Positions 7,330 to 16,117 of a DNA stretch of 64,000 nt are shown here, one piece after another. The notes below the pieces were generated by a model. The model ran no database searches, was not told the DNA's origin, and saw only the letters and a list, made by a program, of their open reading frames with translations. The DNA is from Marinomonas vulgaris (lineage in GTDB: Bacteria; Pseudomonadota; Gammaproteobacteria; Pseudomonadales; Marinomonadaceae), in the NCBI RefSeq assembly GCF_018145875.1, contig NZ_JAGSSV010000001.1, positions 310,001 through 374,000 of the forward strand. The letters are read 5' to 3'. The translations under genes and the position numbers were made by a program. Within the stretch, counting starts at the first letter, position 1. Each line of letters opens with the position of its first letter.

Positions 7330-9165
7330 ATGAAACCGGTCGCGTCCCCTAAAAACACTTTAGACAAAACCATGCTGGGGGTATTTCGCTACAGCCGTCG
7401 AGCCATTGAACTGGTTTGGCAGACCTCCCCTGCGTTAACGCTTGGTTTAGCATTGGCTACATTGGTCGTGGGAATTTTGCCTGCAGCCATGGCTTACATA
7501 GGGCAATTAATCGTCGATGCGGTGTTAGCGGCGATGGGAAGTTACAAGCAAGACCAGGTGCTGCATTATCAAACCGCGCTCAGCTACGTATTGCTAGAAG
7601 GCATTTTGGTGTTACTGATTGCCGCCGGACAACGAGCTTTAACCGCACAAAAAGCCATTTTACAAGGTTTACTCGGTCAAAAAGTCAATTTAATGATCTT
7701 GGAGAAAGCGCAAACGCTGACTTTGTCACACTTTGAGGATTCAGAGTTTTACGACAAACTGGTGCAGGCTCGTCGTGAAGCCTCCAGCCGGCCACTCGCC
7801 TTGGTCAATAAAACCTTTACCTTGCTGCAAAATGCCATTTCCCTATCGAGTTTCGCGGTCTTGTTGTGGCACTTTTCGCCATGGGCCTTGGTGCTGCTGA
7901 TTTGCGGCGCATTACCAGCGTTCATCGCGGAGGCCAAATTCTCTGGCGATGCCTTTTTGATGTTTCGCTGGCGTTCTCCTGAAGTGCGCCAGCAAAACTA
8001 CCTCGAGACTCTATTAGCACGCGAAGACAACATCAAAGAAGTGCGACTGTACCAACTAGGCGAGCGCTTCTTACAGCGTTATTCCGACATTTTTGTGAAG
8101 CTCTTCAAAGAAAGCAAACGCTTAATTTTACGCCGCGAAAGCTGGGGATTTGCCCTAGGCGTACTCAGCACCTTGGTGTTTTACGGCGCCTACGCCTGGA
8201 TTGTCAGCGACACCATAGTCGGTGCCATCACGCTTGGTCAAATGACCATGTATCTTTTGCTGTTTAGGCAAGGACAAAGGGCGGTGTCTGCCTCGCTTAC
8301 TGCCATCAGCGGTATGTACGAAGACAATTTATATCTCTCCAACCTGTACGACTACCTAGAACAAGAAACGCCCAGTACCACCGCGGGCTTAACTCATGGT
8401 CCTCACGCCCACGATGGCATTCGTTTTGAAAACGTGAGTTTTTTGTACCCAGGTACGAGCAAACCGGCGTTGTCGAACGTTAATTTACACATTCGCCCCG
8501 GCCACAGCCTCGCCATTGTGGGAGAAAACGGCTCAGGAAAAACCACCTTAATCAAACTGTTAACTCGCCTTTATCATCCCACCGAAGGGCGAATTTTGCT
8601 CGATGGTTTAGACTTATTAGAATGGGGCGAAGCCAGCTTATTAAAGCGTGTTGGGGTGATCTTTCAAGATTTTGTCCGCTACCAATTTACCGTGGGCGAA
8701 AACATTGGTGCCGGCGACAATGAGCGTTTTGACGACACAGAAGGCTGGCAAAAAGCCGCTAACTTAGGCAAGGCCACCGACTTTATTGATCAATTGGAAA
8801 AAGGCTATCAAACTCAACTGGGTCGCTGGTTTAAAGGCGGTCAGGAATTGTCTGGTGGACAATGGCAAAAAATCGCTTTGGCGCGTGCTTTTATGCGCGA
8901 AGACGCCGACATTTTAGTGCTAGACGAACCCACCGCCGCCATGGACGCACAAGCCGAAGCCAATATTTTTCAGCATTTTCAAGAGCACACCAAAGACAAG
9001 ATGGCGATTTTGATTTCGCACCGTTTTTCTACGGTGCGTTTAGCTCATGAAATCATTGTGATGGAACAGGGCCACATCAAAGAACGTGGCACCCACGAGG
9101 AACTACTCGCTCAACAGGGTCAATACGCACACTTATTTACCCTGCAAGCGGAAGGGTATCGTTAA
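7330..9165 (+). CDS. ABC transporter, fused permease and ATP-binding half-transporter
   Basis: 611-residue exporter-type half transporter that probably works as a homodimer in the inner membrane. Residues about 30-330 carry six hydrophobic segments. The nucleotide-binding domain follows, with Walker A GENGSGKTT near residue 398, the signature LSGGQ near 506, Walker B ILVLDEPTAAMD, and the switch histidine in LISHRFST. Related proteins export lipids, peptides or drugs, and the substrate cannot be told. The frame continues upstream to a TTG at 7318, but the ATG at 7330 is the better start. It has no adaptor or outer-membrane partner nearby and appears to be monocistronic. Confidence 0.9.
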   Translation: MKPVASPKNTLDKTMLGVFRYSRRAIELVWQTSPALTLGLALATLVVGILPAAMAYIGQLIVDAVLAAMGSYKQDQVLHYQTALSYVLLEGILVLLIAAGQRALTAQKAILQGLLGQKVNLMILEKAQTLTLSHFEDSEFYDKLVQARREASSRPLALVNKTFTLLQNAISLSSFAVLLWHFSPWALVLLICGALPAFIAEAKFSGDAFLMFRWRSPEVRQQNYLETLLAREDNIKEVRLYQLGERFLQRYSDIFVKLFKESKRLILRRESWGFALGVLSTLVFYGAYAWIVSDTIVGAITLGQMTMYLLLFRQGQRAVSASLTAISGMYEDNLYLSNLYDYLEQETPSTTAGLTHGPHAHDGIRFENVSFLYPGTSKPALSNVNLHIRPGHSLAIVGENGSGKTTLIKLLTRLYHPTEGRILLDGLDLLEWGEASLLKRVGVIFQDFVRYQFTVGENIGAGDNERFDDTEGWQKAANLGKATDFIDQLEKGYQTQLGRWFKGGQELSGGQWQKIALARAFMREDADILVLDEPTAAMDAQAEANIFQHFQEHTKDKMAILISHRFSTVRLAHEIIVMEQGHIKERGTHEELLAQQGQYAHLFTLQAEGYR

Positions 9166-9176
9166 GCGTCTTCGTT

Positions 9177-9485
9177 TTATTCGGCCTCAACATCATCTTG
9201 TTCATGAGCGGTGCGTTGAGCCGGTGTTGCCAAAATTTCTAGGTAAAAAGATGTCCATTCTTGGCTTTCTGCAAAGCTGATTTTCTCGTTAATTTGGCCG
9301 ACATAGATGCTTTCTGCGCTGTCTTCTGTTTGACCAAAGCGACAATCGAAGCCCCAATAATCAGCGTAGTCAGGCAAGGTTTTGTTGCGCTCTCTTTTCA
9401 AGTATTTTTTCACGTCGCTTTTTGCCGCTTCGATCAAACGTGGGTATTTAATGGTTGGGTGAGAGAGCTTAAATGTCTTTTTCAT
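9177..9485 (-). CDS. DUF6172 family protein
   Basis: 102-residue soluble protein starting MKKTFKLSHPTIKYPRLIEAAK and continuing with basic KKYLKRERNKTLPD and the aromatic block YWGFDCRFG. This layout matches a conserved small-protein family annotated DUF6172 in gammaproteobacteria. Function is unknown. It converges with the ABC transporter gene (12 bp between stops) and lies 72 bp before the zinc metallopeptidase stop on the same strand. The family name is from memory of the pattern and has not been checked. Confidence 0.65.
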   Translation of the reverse strand: MKKTFKLSHPTIKYPRLIEAAKSDVKKYLKRERNKTLPDYADYWGFDCRFGQTEDSAESIYVGQINEKISFAESQEWTSFYLEILATPAQRTAHEQDDVEAE

Positions 9486-9557
9486 TGGTATCCTAAAAAT
9501 GGGGTGTTTCGTGCGCGCATGATAACGGATCAGCCATAGGGTTGCTACCGGCGGATG

Positions 9558-10631
9558 TTACGCCACACGGTAGGGTTTTAGTAAACGGTGAATAAACGCC
9601 AATTTTTCCCGTACTGCCGGAACCAAAATAAAGGGGTACAAGTCGGGCTGACCCATGCCGCGATTTAAGTTGTTCACTGCAAAGGTGAGCGGCAGATATT
9701 GCGCTAAAATCTCGTCGAAGTTGTCATGGTGGAAGGGGTCAATGTTTACCATCACGGCCAAGTTTTCGCTGTTGGTTCCGGCCGGTTGCAAACTCATGCC
9801 CAAATCACTGGCCGTTTCTAGAGTATCGACAATATGCAAATAGTGCGCCCAAGTTTCGGCCCAATCTTCCCAGGCATGGGACGACGCGTACACACTGACA
9901 AATTCACTTTGCCAATCGGCATTGGGCTGCTTGTAATGGGCCTCTAAGGCTTCGCCATAATCTTCTTGATCATCGCCGAAAAGCGCACGAAAATCCGCTA
10001 ATGCTTGCTCATCGTCTAATATCAGCTGATCCCAGTAATAATGTCCGACTTCGTGACGAAAATGCCCGATCACGGTTCGATAGGATTCGTTCATGTCTTC
10101 ACGCATTTGCTCACGGTCGACGGTATTACCCTCAGATGCATTAATGGTCACCTGCCCCGCCGCGTGGCCCGTCATGGCGCTTACATCCTCTGGAACCTCA
10201 TTGTTTTCCGAGATGAAATCGAACGACAAGCCGTCCTCTGGTTCCAGTTTTTTGCTCACAATCGGCAAGCCAAGGCGCAACAGGGAATACACCAAGCGAT
10301 GTTTCGCGAACTCCAACTGCTGCCACGCTTGGCGCTCTTCCACCTTGCCCAAATTAGGAATGTGACGATTCAGATCGCATGCTACACAAAAAGTGCTGCC
10401 GCCTTCTTCAACCATCCAGTTACACACCTGGTGTTGGTGATTTTCGCAGTAATACCAACGCTTTGCCGGCTCGGTTTTATCCGCCAGAGCCACCCAAGCA
10501 TTGTCTACTGACGTTAATGCACTAATCACCAATTGATCGGGCAAAAAGCCCAACGCCGACGAACATTGCTCGCAGTGAGTGTTTTCAAATAGCACGGTTT
10601 GATCACATTGCTGACAACTGAAAATTTTCAT
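9558..10631 (-). CDS. Putative zinc-binding metallopeptidase
   Basis: 357 residues. The N-terminus is a zinc ribbon (CQQC at 7-10, CEQC near 19-22), with further Cys/His pairs around YYCENHQHQVCNW and FCVACDLNR. Around residue 195 the helix FRHEVGHYYWDQL contains HEVGH, the HExxH zinc-protease motif. Downstream acidic and His residues (SSHAWEDWAETWAHYLHI) can supply the third ligand. This arrangement matches the DUF2248/'putative zinc-binding peptidase' family (Peptidase_Mx). The substrate is unknown. It has no signal peptide, so it is predicted to be cytoplasmic. It is divergent from a LacI-family gene. Confidence 0.8.
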   Translation of the reverse strand: MKIFSCQQCDQTVLFENTHCEQCSSALGFLPDQLVISALTSVDNAWVALADKTEPAKRWYYCENHQHQVCNWMVEEGGSTFCVACDLNRHIPNLGKVEERQAWQQLEFAKHRLVYSLLRLGLPIVSKKLEPEDGLSFDFISENNEVPEDVSAMTGHAAGQVTINASEGNTVDREQMREDMNESYRTVIGHFRHEVGHYYWDQLILDDEQALADFRALFGDDQEDYGEALEAHYKQPNADWQSEFVSVYASSHAWEDWAETWAHYLHIVDTLETASDLGMSLQPAGTNSENLAVMVNIDPFHHDNFDEILAQYLPLTFAVNNLNRGMGQPDLYPFILVPAVREKLAFIHRLLKPYRVA

Positions 10632-10690
10632 AAGGCTCCTACTGTGTCAAACACAGCCTAATAGAAAGAAGAAAATTGCACCTTGTTAGG

Positions 10691-10714
10691 AGGATAGTTT
10701 ACAGTACCTATCCT
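10691..10714. promoter_or_regulatory. Inverted repeat upstream of LacI-family gene
   Basis: Arms AGGATAG and CTATCCT are perfect complements with a 10-bp centre. The repeat sits 29 bp before the regulator start, in the region shared with the divergent metallopeptidase gene. It is a candidate autoregulatory operator or divergent promoter element. It differs from the operator-like palindrome before the kinase gene. Confidence 0.4.
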
Positions 10715-10742
10715 TTTTAAACCCTATTATTGGGATGGCATT

Positions 10743-11756
10743 TTGACTCAAAAAAGCAAATCTTTCGCGACCATCTCAGACGTAGCAAAACACGCGCAAG
10801 TGGGTAAAACCAGCGTTTCACGATACCTCAATGGAGAACAAGACAAATTATCCGCCAGCCTGCAGGAAAAAATCGCCCTCGCCATTGAGCAGTTGGATTT
10901 TCGTCCTAATCACTCTGCTAGAATGCTCAAAGCGGGACAGTCGAAGGTCATTGGTTTACTGCTGGCCGACGTGACCAACCCGTATTCCATCGAGGTGTTA
11001 CAAGGAATCGAACAGGTCTGTCAGCGCGAAGGCTACATGCTGATGGTGTGCAATACCGACAACCAAGAAGCGTTGCAAGATCGCTATTTATCCCTGTTAG
11101 AAGGCCATCGTGTAGACGGCATCATTGTTAACACTGCGGGTATGGCACACAAACAAATTAGTAACTTACAACGTATTTCCTGTCCTTTGGTTTTAGTCGA
11201 TCGCATCGATACTTCATTGGGCTTTGATAGCGTTGGCCTCGACAACCGAAGCGCCGTTCAACAAGCTTGCACTCATTTACAACACCAAGCATACGACGCC
11301 ATATTGGTGATCACAGAATCCATCGCCATTGATCCGCGCCAAGCCCGCGTCGATGCCATTCGAGCCTTTTTCACTGCTAATAGCGCAATAACTTGCCAGA
11401 TTGCCGAAATAAATAACACAAGAGTCGCGACACTGGTCGATGTGATTGCAGACTTTATGCGCACTCACACGGGTCAAAAAATGGCGATCTTTACGACCAA
11501 CGGCGTGGTCATGATGAGTGCCGTAAAAGCACTCCAACAGCTTACTCTAGCCATTGGCTCAGACATTGGTCTGATTTCCATCGATGACCCAGAATGGGCA
11601 CAGCTGTTCGAAGGCGGCATCACCGTCATGCGTCAGCCCACACGAGAAATCGGCCAAACCGCCTGCACGAGATTGTTGTCTAGAATTCAAGGAGATCAAA
11701 CTTCAGCTCAACAACTCACCCTGAAAGCCGAGCTCATTGTGCGTCGTTCCACATAA
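10743..11756 (+). CDS. LacI-family transcriptional regulator, probably of 2-ketogluconate/KDG metabolism
   Basis: 337-residue LacI/GalR-type repressor of normal length. The N-terminal helix-turn-helix and hinge read TISDVAKHAQVGKTSVSRYLNG and LDFRPNHSARMLKAG. The sugar-binding domain begins at KVIGLLLADVTNPY. The start is a TTG, because the only nearby ATG (10735) is out of frame and closes quickly. It is followed by a PfkB-family kinase whose promoter region has a LacI-type palindrome, so a repressor of 2-keto-3-deoxygluconate or ketogluconate use (KdgR/PtxS-like) is the best guess. Ligand specificity is inferred from context only. Confidence 0.85.
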   Translation: MTQKSKSFATISDVAKHAQVGKTSVSRYLNGEQDKLSASLQEKIALAIEQLDFRPNHSARMLKAGQSKVIGLLLADVTNPYSIEVLQGIEQVCQREGYMLMVCNTDNQEALQDRYLSLLEGHRVDGIIVNTAGMAHKQISNLQRISCPLVLVDRIDTSLGFDSVGLDNRSAVQQACTHLQHQAYDAILVITESIAIDPRQARVDAIRAFFTANSAITCQIAEINNTRVATLVDVIADFMRTHTGQKMAIFTTNGVVMMSAVKALQQLTLAIGSDIGLISIDDPEWAQLFEGGITVMRQPTREIGQTACTRLLSRIQGDQTSAQQLTLKAELIVRRST

Positions 11757-11846
11757 ACCCATACCTCGATTATTCTCAAAACCCCCTTTCCAAAAACACA
11801 GCACCAAGTGTCAAACACAATAAAACACGCTGATTTAGTATTTTCT

Positions 11847-11860
11847 TGGAACCGATTCCA
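11847..11860. promoter_or_regulatory. LacI-type operator before the KDG kinase gene
   Basis: TGGAACCGATTCCA is a 14-bp near-perfect palindrome with the central CG typical of LacI/PtxS operators. It lies 66 bp before the kinase start and downstream of the LacI-family gene. Confidence 0.7.
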
Positions 11861-11925
11861 TGATACGTTTTCAAACAATGCAAACACCCTTAATAACAAT
11901 AAAGAGCACCTTGCGGAGCCGTATT

Positions 11926-12894
11926 ATGACCTCAACCCCTTCTTCTTTCGTGACCATTGGTGAAGCCATGGCCATGTTTGTCGCCAATACCACGGGCGAA
12001 TTATCTACCGTCGGCGATTATCATCGTTCATTGGCCGGCGCCGAGGTCAATGTGGCCATTGGCATGGCGCGTTTGGGGTTTGAGGCTCGCTACATCAGCA
12101 AAACAGGCAAAGACAGCTTTGGCGCCTTTGTTCGCCAAGCCATTCAACAGGAAAATATTCGTACCGATTGGGTGTCTGAAAGCGACCAAAACGCCACGGG
12201 GTTTATGCTGAAATCCAACGTCACCGACGGCAGTGATCCGAAAGTCGAATACTTTCGCCGCGACTCTGCTGCTTCGACTTTAAGCCCCAGCGACATTGAT
12301 TCCACGCTTTTTGACAAGAATACACACTTACACATTACCGGCGTCGCCGCCGCGGTGTCAGACTCAATGCGAGACACCCTTCAACAGGCGATTTTGCTCG
12401 CCAAACAACAAGGCAGTCGCATCATCTTTGATACCAATTTGCGCCCTACCATGTGGCCAGATAAAGCCACCATGGTGGCGAAAACCAATGAATTTGCCTT
12501 TGCCAGCGACCTCGTTTTGCCTGGCGTAGAAGAAGGCAAAATCCTTACCGGCAGCGACCAGCCGGAAGCCATTGCCGACTTTTATTTGCAGCATGGCGTA
12601 AACGCGGTGATCGTCAAATTAGGTAGCGAAGGGGCGTATTACAAAACACGCGAAGGTGAATCTGGCACTGTTGCTGGCTTTGCCGTGGAAAAAGTCGTGG
12701 ATACGGTGGGTGCGGGCGACAGCTTTGCCGCTGGAGTGATTTCCGCTTTGTTAGATGGGTTAAGCATCGCCGAGGCAGCGCGACGCGGTAACTTGCTGGG
12801 CTCACTTACCGTTCAAGTACGCGGAGACAGCGAAGCCCTACCCACTCGAGAACAGCTTATCGAATTAGAAAACGCTGCGGCGTATCAGAAATAG
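11926..12894 (+). CDS. kdgK: PfkB-family sugar kinase, likely 2-keto-3-deoxygluconate kinase
   Basis: 322-residue ribokinase-fold kinase. The N-terminal FVTIGEAMAMFV and the GAEVNVAIGMARLG motif, with the C-terminal catalytic block DTVGAGDSFAAGVISALL containing the base Asp, define the PfkB family. The GEAM start and overall length match 2-keto-3-deoxygluconate kinases, which phosphorylate KDG to KDPG for Entner-Doudoroff cleavage. I start at the ATG at 11926, which follows TTGCGGAG. The frame opens earlier (11860), but that stretch contains the operator. No KDPG aldolase gene is adjacent. Fructokinase is the main alternative. Confidence 0.8.
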   Translation: MTSTPSSFVTIGEAMAMFVANTTGELSTVGDYHRSLAGAEVNVAIGMARLGFEARYISKTGKDSFGAFVRQAIQQENIRTDWVSESDQNATGFMLKSNVTDGSDPKVEYFRRDSAASTLSPSDIDSTLFDKNTHLHITGVAAAVSDSMRDTLQQAILLAKQQGSRIIFDTNLRPTMWPDKATMVAKTNEFAFASDLVLPGVEEGKILTGSDQPEAIADFYLQHGVNAVIVKLGSEGAYYKTREGESGTVAGFAVEKVVDTVGAGDSFAAGVISALLDGLSIAEAARRGNLLGSLTVQVRGDSEALPTREQLIELENAAAYQK

Positions 12895-13799
12895 GCTTTC
12901 TTATGCTGATACGCTTGCTTGATGTGTTCAATCAGCAATCTCAACTTTTCAGGTAAATATTTGGTGTAAGGGTAAATCGCGTAAACGCCCAACTGGCGGG
13001 GTTGGTAGTCGGTCAAAATGGCTTTAAGTGTGCCTTTTTGCAGGTCTTCGTAAACGCAGCATCGGGGCACATAAACAATACCGAAGCCAGCCAACGCGGC
13101 TTTACGCAAGGCTTGAGCGTTGTTGGTGGCAAAACTACCACCGATGCGCACGCTTTCTTCTATGGTTTTGTCACTCTTGCTTTGCTTGGTAAAGCGCCAA
13201 TCAAACGAGCCTTGTGCTTGATAGGTATACGCCAAGCAATTGTGGTGTTTTAACCCGTCTAGTGTGCTTACGTCACCGTGTTTTTCTAAGTACGCGGGCG
13301 AGCAACACACCACCCAATTCGATTGAATCAAGGGCTTGGCAATCAGGCTCGAATCTTCCAGCTTGCCGGTACGAATGGCCAAATCCAGCCCTTCGCCGAC
13401 CAAGTCAACGAAGTCGTTTTCTAAACGCATATCTACGGTGATATTGGGGTATTGCTGACAAAAATCCGCCACGGCTTCGGCCAATAGCAATTCGCCAGAA
13501 ATGGTTGGCACCGACATTTTTATGGTGCCTGTGACCCCTTGGCTAAACGCCGACACCGACGCAATGGCATCGCTCACTTGGCCTTCTATGTTTTTGGCAT
13601 GAACGTAGAGGTTTTCGCCCGCTTCGGTCAAACTCAGCCGTCTAGTAGTGCGGTGAATCAGCTGCACACCAAGATCTTGCTCTAAACGACTGATGCGTTT
13701 GCTTAGCGCAGGCGTCGACAAACCCGCGCCCAATGCGGCCTTGTTGAACGAGCCTGAGTCGGCCACCGCAACAAACAAGGTTAAATCGGCAGAATTCAA
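12885..13799 (-). CDS. LysR-family transcriptional regulator
   Basis: 304-residue LysR protein of the CrgA-like subgroup. The helix-turn-helix lies in residues 1-60 (LFVAVADSGSFNKAALGAG, LSTPALSKRISRLEQDLG), followed by HRTTRRLSLTEAG and an effector domain. The C-terminus overlaps the end of the kinase gene by 10 bp on the opposite strand. It is divergent from the L-lactate dehydrogenase gene, with 115 bp between starts, so it probably regulates lactate use. The evidence is positional. Confidence 0.88.
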   Translation of the reverse strand: MNSADLTLFVAVADSGSFNKAALGAGLSTPALSKRISRLEQDLGVQLIHRTTRRLSLTEAGENLYVHAKNIEGQVSDAIASVSAFSQGVTGTIKMSVPTISGELLLAEAVADFCQQYPNITVDMRLENDFVDLVGEGLDLAIRTGKLEDSSLIAKPLIQSNWVVCCSPAYLEKHGDVSTLDGLKHHNCLAYTYQAQGSFDWRFTKQSKSDKTIEESVRIGGSFATNNAQALRKAALAGFGIVYVPRCCVYEDLQKGTLKAILTDYQPRQLGVYAIYPYTKYLPEKLRLLIEHIKQAYQHKKAYF

Positions 13800-13914
13800 T
13801 GAGGTTATCCTTGCGATATTAAGACGTTTTAAGAAAGAGTTTATTAGTTTATGTCGTATTTATTGTAAATAGAACAGGCGTTATAGTTACCCGATACGAT
13901 ATAAGGAGCAACCC

Positions 13915-15063
13915 ATGCGACTCAAAGACTGCCACAATTTCCAAGATTTTCGCACTCTCGCGAAAAAACGCCTGCCCAGCCCGATTTTTAACTACATCGA
14001 CGGCGGCGCCGACGACGAAACCACTTACCGTCGCAACACCGCTGCGTTTGAAACCTGCGATCTGGTTCCCAGCGTGTTGACTGGCGTAAAAGATGTGGAT
14101 TTGTCAGTCACCGTGATGGGGCAAAAACTCGCTCTGCCTATTTATTGCTCTCCTACGGCGTTGCAGCGCTTGTTCCATCACGATGGCGAGCGCGCGGTAG
14201 CCGGTGCGGCAGAGAAATACGGCACCATGTTTGGGGTATCATCCCTTGGCACTGTGAGCATGGAAGAAATCGCCAAGCAAACCACCACGCCACAGGTCTA
14301 TCAGTTTTACTTCCACAAAGACCGCGCCTTGAACCGCGCCATGATGCAGCGAGCGAAAGATTCTGGCATTCAGGTGATGATGCTCACCGTCGATTCCATC
14401 ACCGGCGGCAACCGTGAACGGGATTTACGCACCGGATTCTCCATTCCTTTCAAGCTTAACCTGAGCGGCATGCTGCAATTTGTATTGAAGCCTATGTGGG
14501 GCATTAATTACGTCACCCATGAGAAATTTCGTCTACCACAGCTCGAAGAACACGTGGACATGGGCTCTGGCGCCACTTCAATTGGCGACTATTTTACCAA
14601 CATGCTCGACCCATCGATGAACTGGGACGACGTGGCCGAAATGGTAAAGTTCTGGGACGGCCAGTTTTGCTTAAAAGGCATTATGAGCCGCGAAGACGCC
14701 CGAAAAGCAGTGGAAATTGGCTGTACTGGGGTGATTATTTCCAATCATGGCGGACGCCAACTTGACGGCTCACGCAGCTCTTTTGACCAGTTAGCAGAAA
14801 TCGTCGACGAAGTGGGCGATGAAATCGACGTGATCTTCGACAGCGGCGTACAGCGCGGTACACATGTGCTCAAAGCCTTATCCCTCGGCGCAAAAGCCGT
14901 CGGCATTGGTCGTATGTACCTCTACCCCTTGGCCGCCGCAGGACAACCTGGCGTGGAACGCGCACTGGGATTAATGAAAGCCGAACTCGAGCGCGACATG
15001 AAACTCATGGGCAAAACCTCCATCGATCAGCTCACCAAAGACAACCTAAGATTTCGGTCTTAG
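13915..15063 (+). CDS. lldD: FMN-dependent L-lactate dehydrogenase (alpha-hydroxy-acid dehydrogenase)
   Basis: 382-residue flavoprotein of normal LldD length. It oxidises L-lactate to pyruvate and passes electrons to the quinone pool at the inner membrane. Visible are FNYIDGGADDE at the N-terminus, the FMN-site PTALQRLFHHDGE segment, and the catalytic histidine block SNHGGRQLDGS. The phosphate-binding end reads DSGVQRGTHVLKALSLGAKAVGIGR. The ribosome site is ATAAGGAGC. No lactate permease or lldR/lldE genes are adjacent, so another 2-hydroxy acid (mandelate or glycolate type) remains possible. Confidence 0.9.
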   Translation: MRLKDCHNFQDFRTLAKKRLPSPIFNYIDGGADDETTYRRNTAAFETCDLVPSVLTGVKDVDLSVTVMGQKLALPIYCSPTALQRLFHHDGERAVAGAAEKYGTMFGVSSLGTVSMEEIAKQTTTPQVYQFYFHKDRALNRAMMQRAKDSGIQVMMLTVDSITGGNRERDLRTGFSIPFKLNLSGMLQFVLKPMWGINYVTHEKFRLPQLEEHVDMGSGATSIGDYFTNMLDPSMNWDDVAEMVKFWDGQFCLKGIMSREDARKAVEIGCTGVIISNHGGRQLDGSRSSFDQLAEIVDEVGDEIDVIFDSGVQRGTHVLKALSLGAKAVGIGRMYLYPLAAAGQPGVERALGLMKAELERDMKLMGKTSIDQLTKDNLRFRS

Positions 15064-15066
15064 GTT
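15043..15066 (+). terminator. Weak hairpin at lldD stop codon
   Basis: AACCTAAGA and TCTTAGGTT form a perfect 9-bp stem with a six-base loop spanning the end of lldD. The T-tract is poor, so it may stabilise the 3' end rather than terminate. Confidence 0.4.
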
Positions 15067-15105
15067 CAGGTTGTTTGAGTTAAACGAATTTCAGATTTTA
15101 AACTG

Positions 15106-15567
15106 TTACCTTGGTGCTAACCTTGGATCGATAGAAAACGCGACCCGTTGCGCGAGTCCTATGATCTCTTGGCATTGAGGGTGTTTGGGGTTGAGTAATG
15201 CGCAAAAGTCGCCCGAGATGACGCTGGGTACTAATAAAATAAGGCTTTCCGCATTCTCAAGCCATTCCGCGCCCATATCCGCTAACGCCTGTGGCGCGGG
15301 ATAATCTCTCCAATTTTCAGGCAAATCACTTTCTTGAAACGCCATAATCAACTCTTCTGGCACTTCAATGGACAGCATTGCGAACTGGTCTAGCGCACTT
15401 GCATCGGTTAAGTGAGCGATTGTTTCGAGTAAACAAACCGATTTTGATTCCCCTAAATACACACAATCCATGCCCTTTGGGTTCCAGCGACCACCGAAGG
15501 TTCTTGCGCCATAACCATCGAATGCCGTGTCGGCAAATTCCATTTTGCACAAACGATAGAGCTTCAT
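15106..15567 (-). CDS. RES-domain toxin of a type II toxin-antitoxin system
   Basis: 153-residue RES protein. Family features visible: YRLCKMEF at the start with the conserved Arg, GARTFGGRWNPKG near residues 21-33, the YLGES segment and conserved Glu in CLLETIAHL, and the C-terminal NPKHP motif. RES toxins degrade NAD+ by an ADP-ribosyltransferase-like fold and arrest growth. Its start overlaps the antitoxin stop (TAATG), so the two are translationally coupled. Length and catalytic residues appear intact. Confidence 0.9.
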   Translation of the reverse strand: MKLYRLCKMEFADTAFDGYGARTFGGRWNPKGMDCVYLGESKSVCLLETIAHLTDASALDQFAMLSIEVPEELIMAFQESDLPENWRDYPAPQALADMGAEWLENAESLILLVPSVISGDFCALLNPKHPQCQEIIGLAQRVAFSIDPRLAPR

Positions 15568-16013
15568 TAAATGACAACCCCATGCTTAATTCGACCGATT
15601 AGATCGATCACGGCTTCTTGCCCTAGCGGATATTTGGCGTAATTGGCAGGGCTTATGCCACCAAGAGCAATAGCAGGGGTATTTAGCCAATTTTCTGCTT
15701 TTTGTATGTCTTGATCGAACAAGTTTAATGCCGCGTCAATGATGCGAGCTGCGTTATAGACTTTAATCGCGGAAGCGCCTGTCCATTTCGTACGTGCTCT
15801 TGTATGTCGACTCAAGGTGCCACGGTCAATGCCTGCCGTTTTCATCACGGTGGCTTGTTTTATCTGGGCTTGTTTGACAATGCGCCCAATAACGGCGAAG
15901 TCGAATCCTTCTGCTAATTGCCGCGATGCACTCACTGGATCGTTAGACAGCGCTAAGGCCGGAAGCAGACCGATTTTTTCTTTTTTGCTGGGTTTAAACG
16001 CTCGAATGGTCAT
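15567..16013 (-). CDS. Xre/MbcA/ParS-type antitoxin (DUF2384) partner of RES toxin
   Basis: 148 residues. The N-terminal half holds a Xre-like helix-turn-helix (VMKTAGIDRGTLSRHTRAR), and the C-terminal DUF2384 toxin-binding domain includes AENWLNTPAIALGGISPANYA. Such proteins neutralise the RES toxin by blocking its active site and repress their own promoter. It has a strong GGAGGTGCT ribosome site and lies first in the operon. An inverted repeat in the promoter (16028-16057) is the likely autoregulatory operator. Confidence 0.88.
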   Translation of the reverse strand: MTIRAFKPSKKEKIGLLPALALSNDPVSASRQLAEGFDFAVIGRIVKQAQIKQATVMKTAGIDRGTLSRHTRARTKWTGASAIKVYNAARIIDAALNLFDQDIQKAENWLNTPAIALGGISPANYAKYPLGQEAVIDLIGRIKHGVVI

Positions 16014-16027
16014 AGCACCTCCAAAAT

Positions 16028-16057
16028 ACGCTGCAACAGCAACATTTATTGTAGCGT
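16028..16057. promoter_or_regulatory. Inverted repeat in the RES/Xre promoter
   Basis: Arms ACGCTGCAA and TTGTAGCGT pair at eight of nine positions across a 12-bp spacer, 14 bp upstream of the antitoxin start. This is the expected place for antitoxin autorepression. Confidence 0.55.
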
Positions 16058-16117
16058 GTGAAACATGTTGTCAGTATAACCATTTACGCATCTTCTTTCA
16101 GTGTATTTGTCAGCTCG

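Noticed and set aside
11895-11902. AACAATAA motif before the KDG kinase start, resembling Crc/Hfq A-rich targets
   Set aside because: The motif is short and common in AT-rich leaders, and Crc control is not established for this lineage from the window.
14490-14505. GTGGGG stretch inside lldD as a pairing target for the small RNA loops
   Set aside because: The match is seven bases deep inside a coding region, and such matches are expected by chance.
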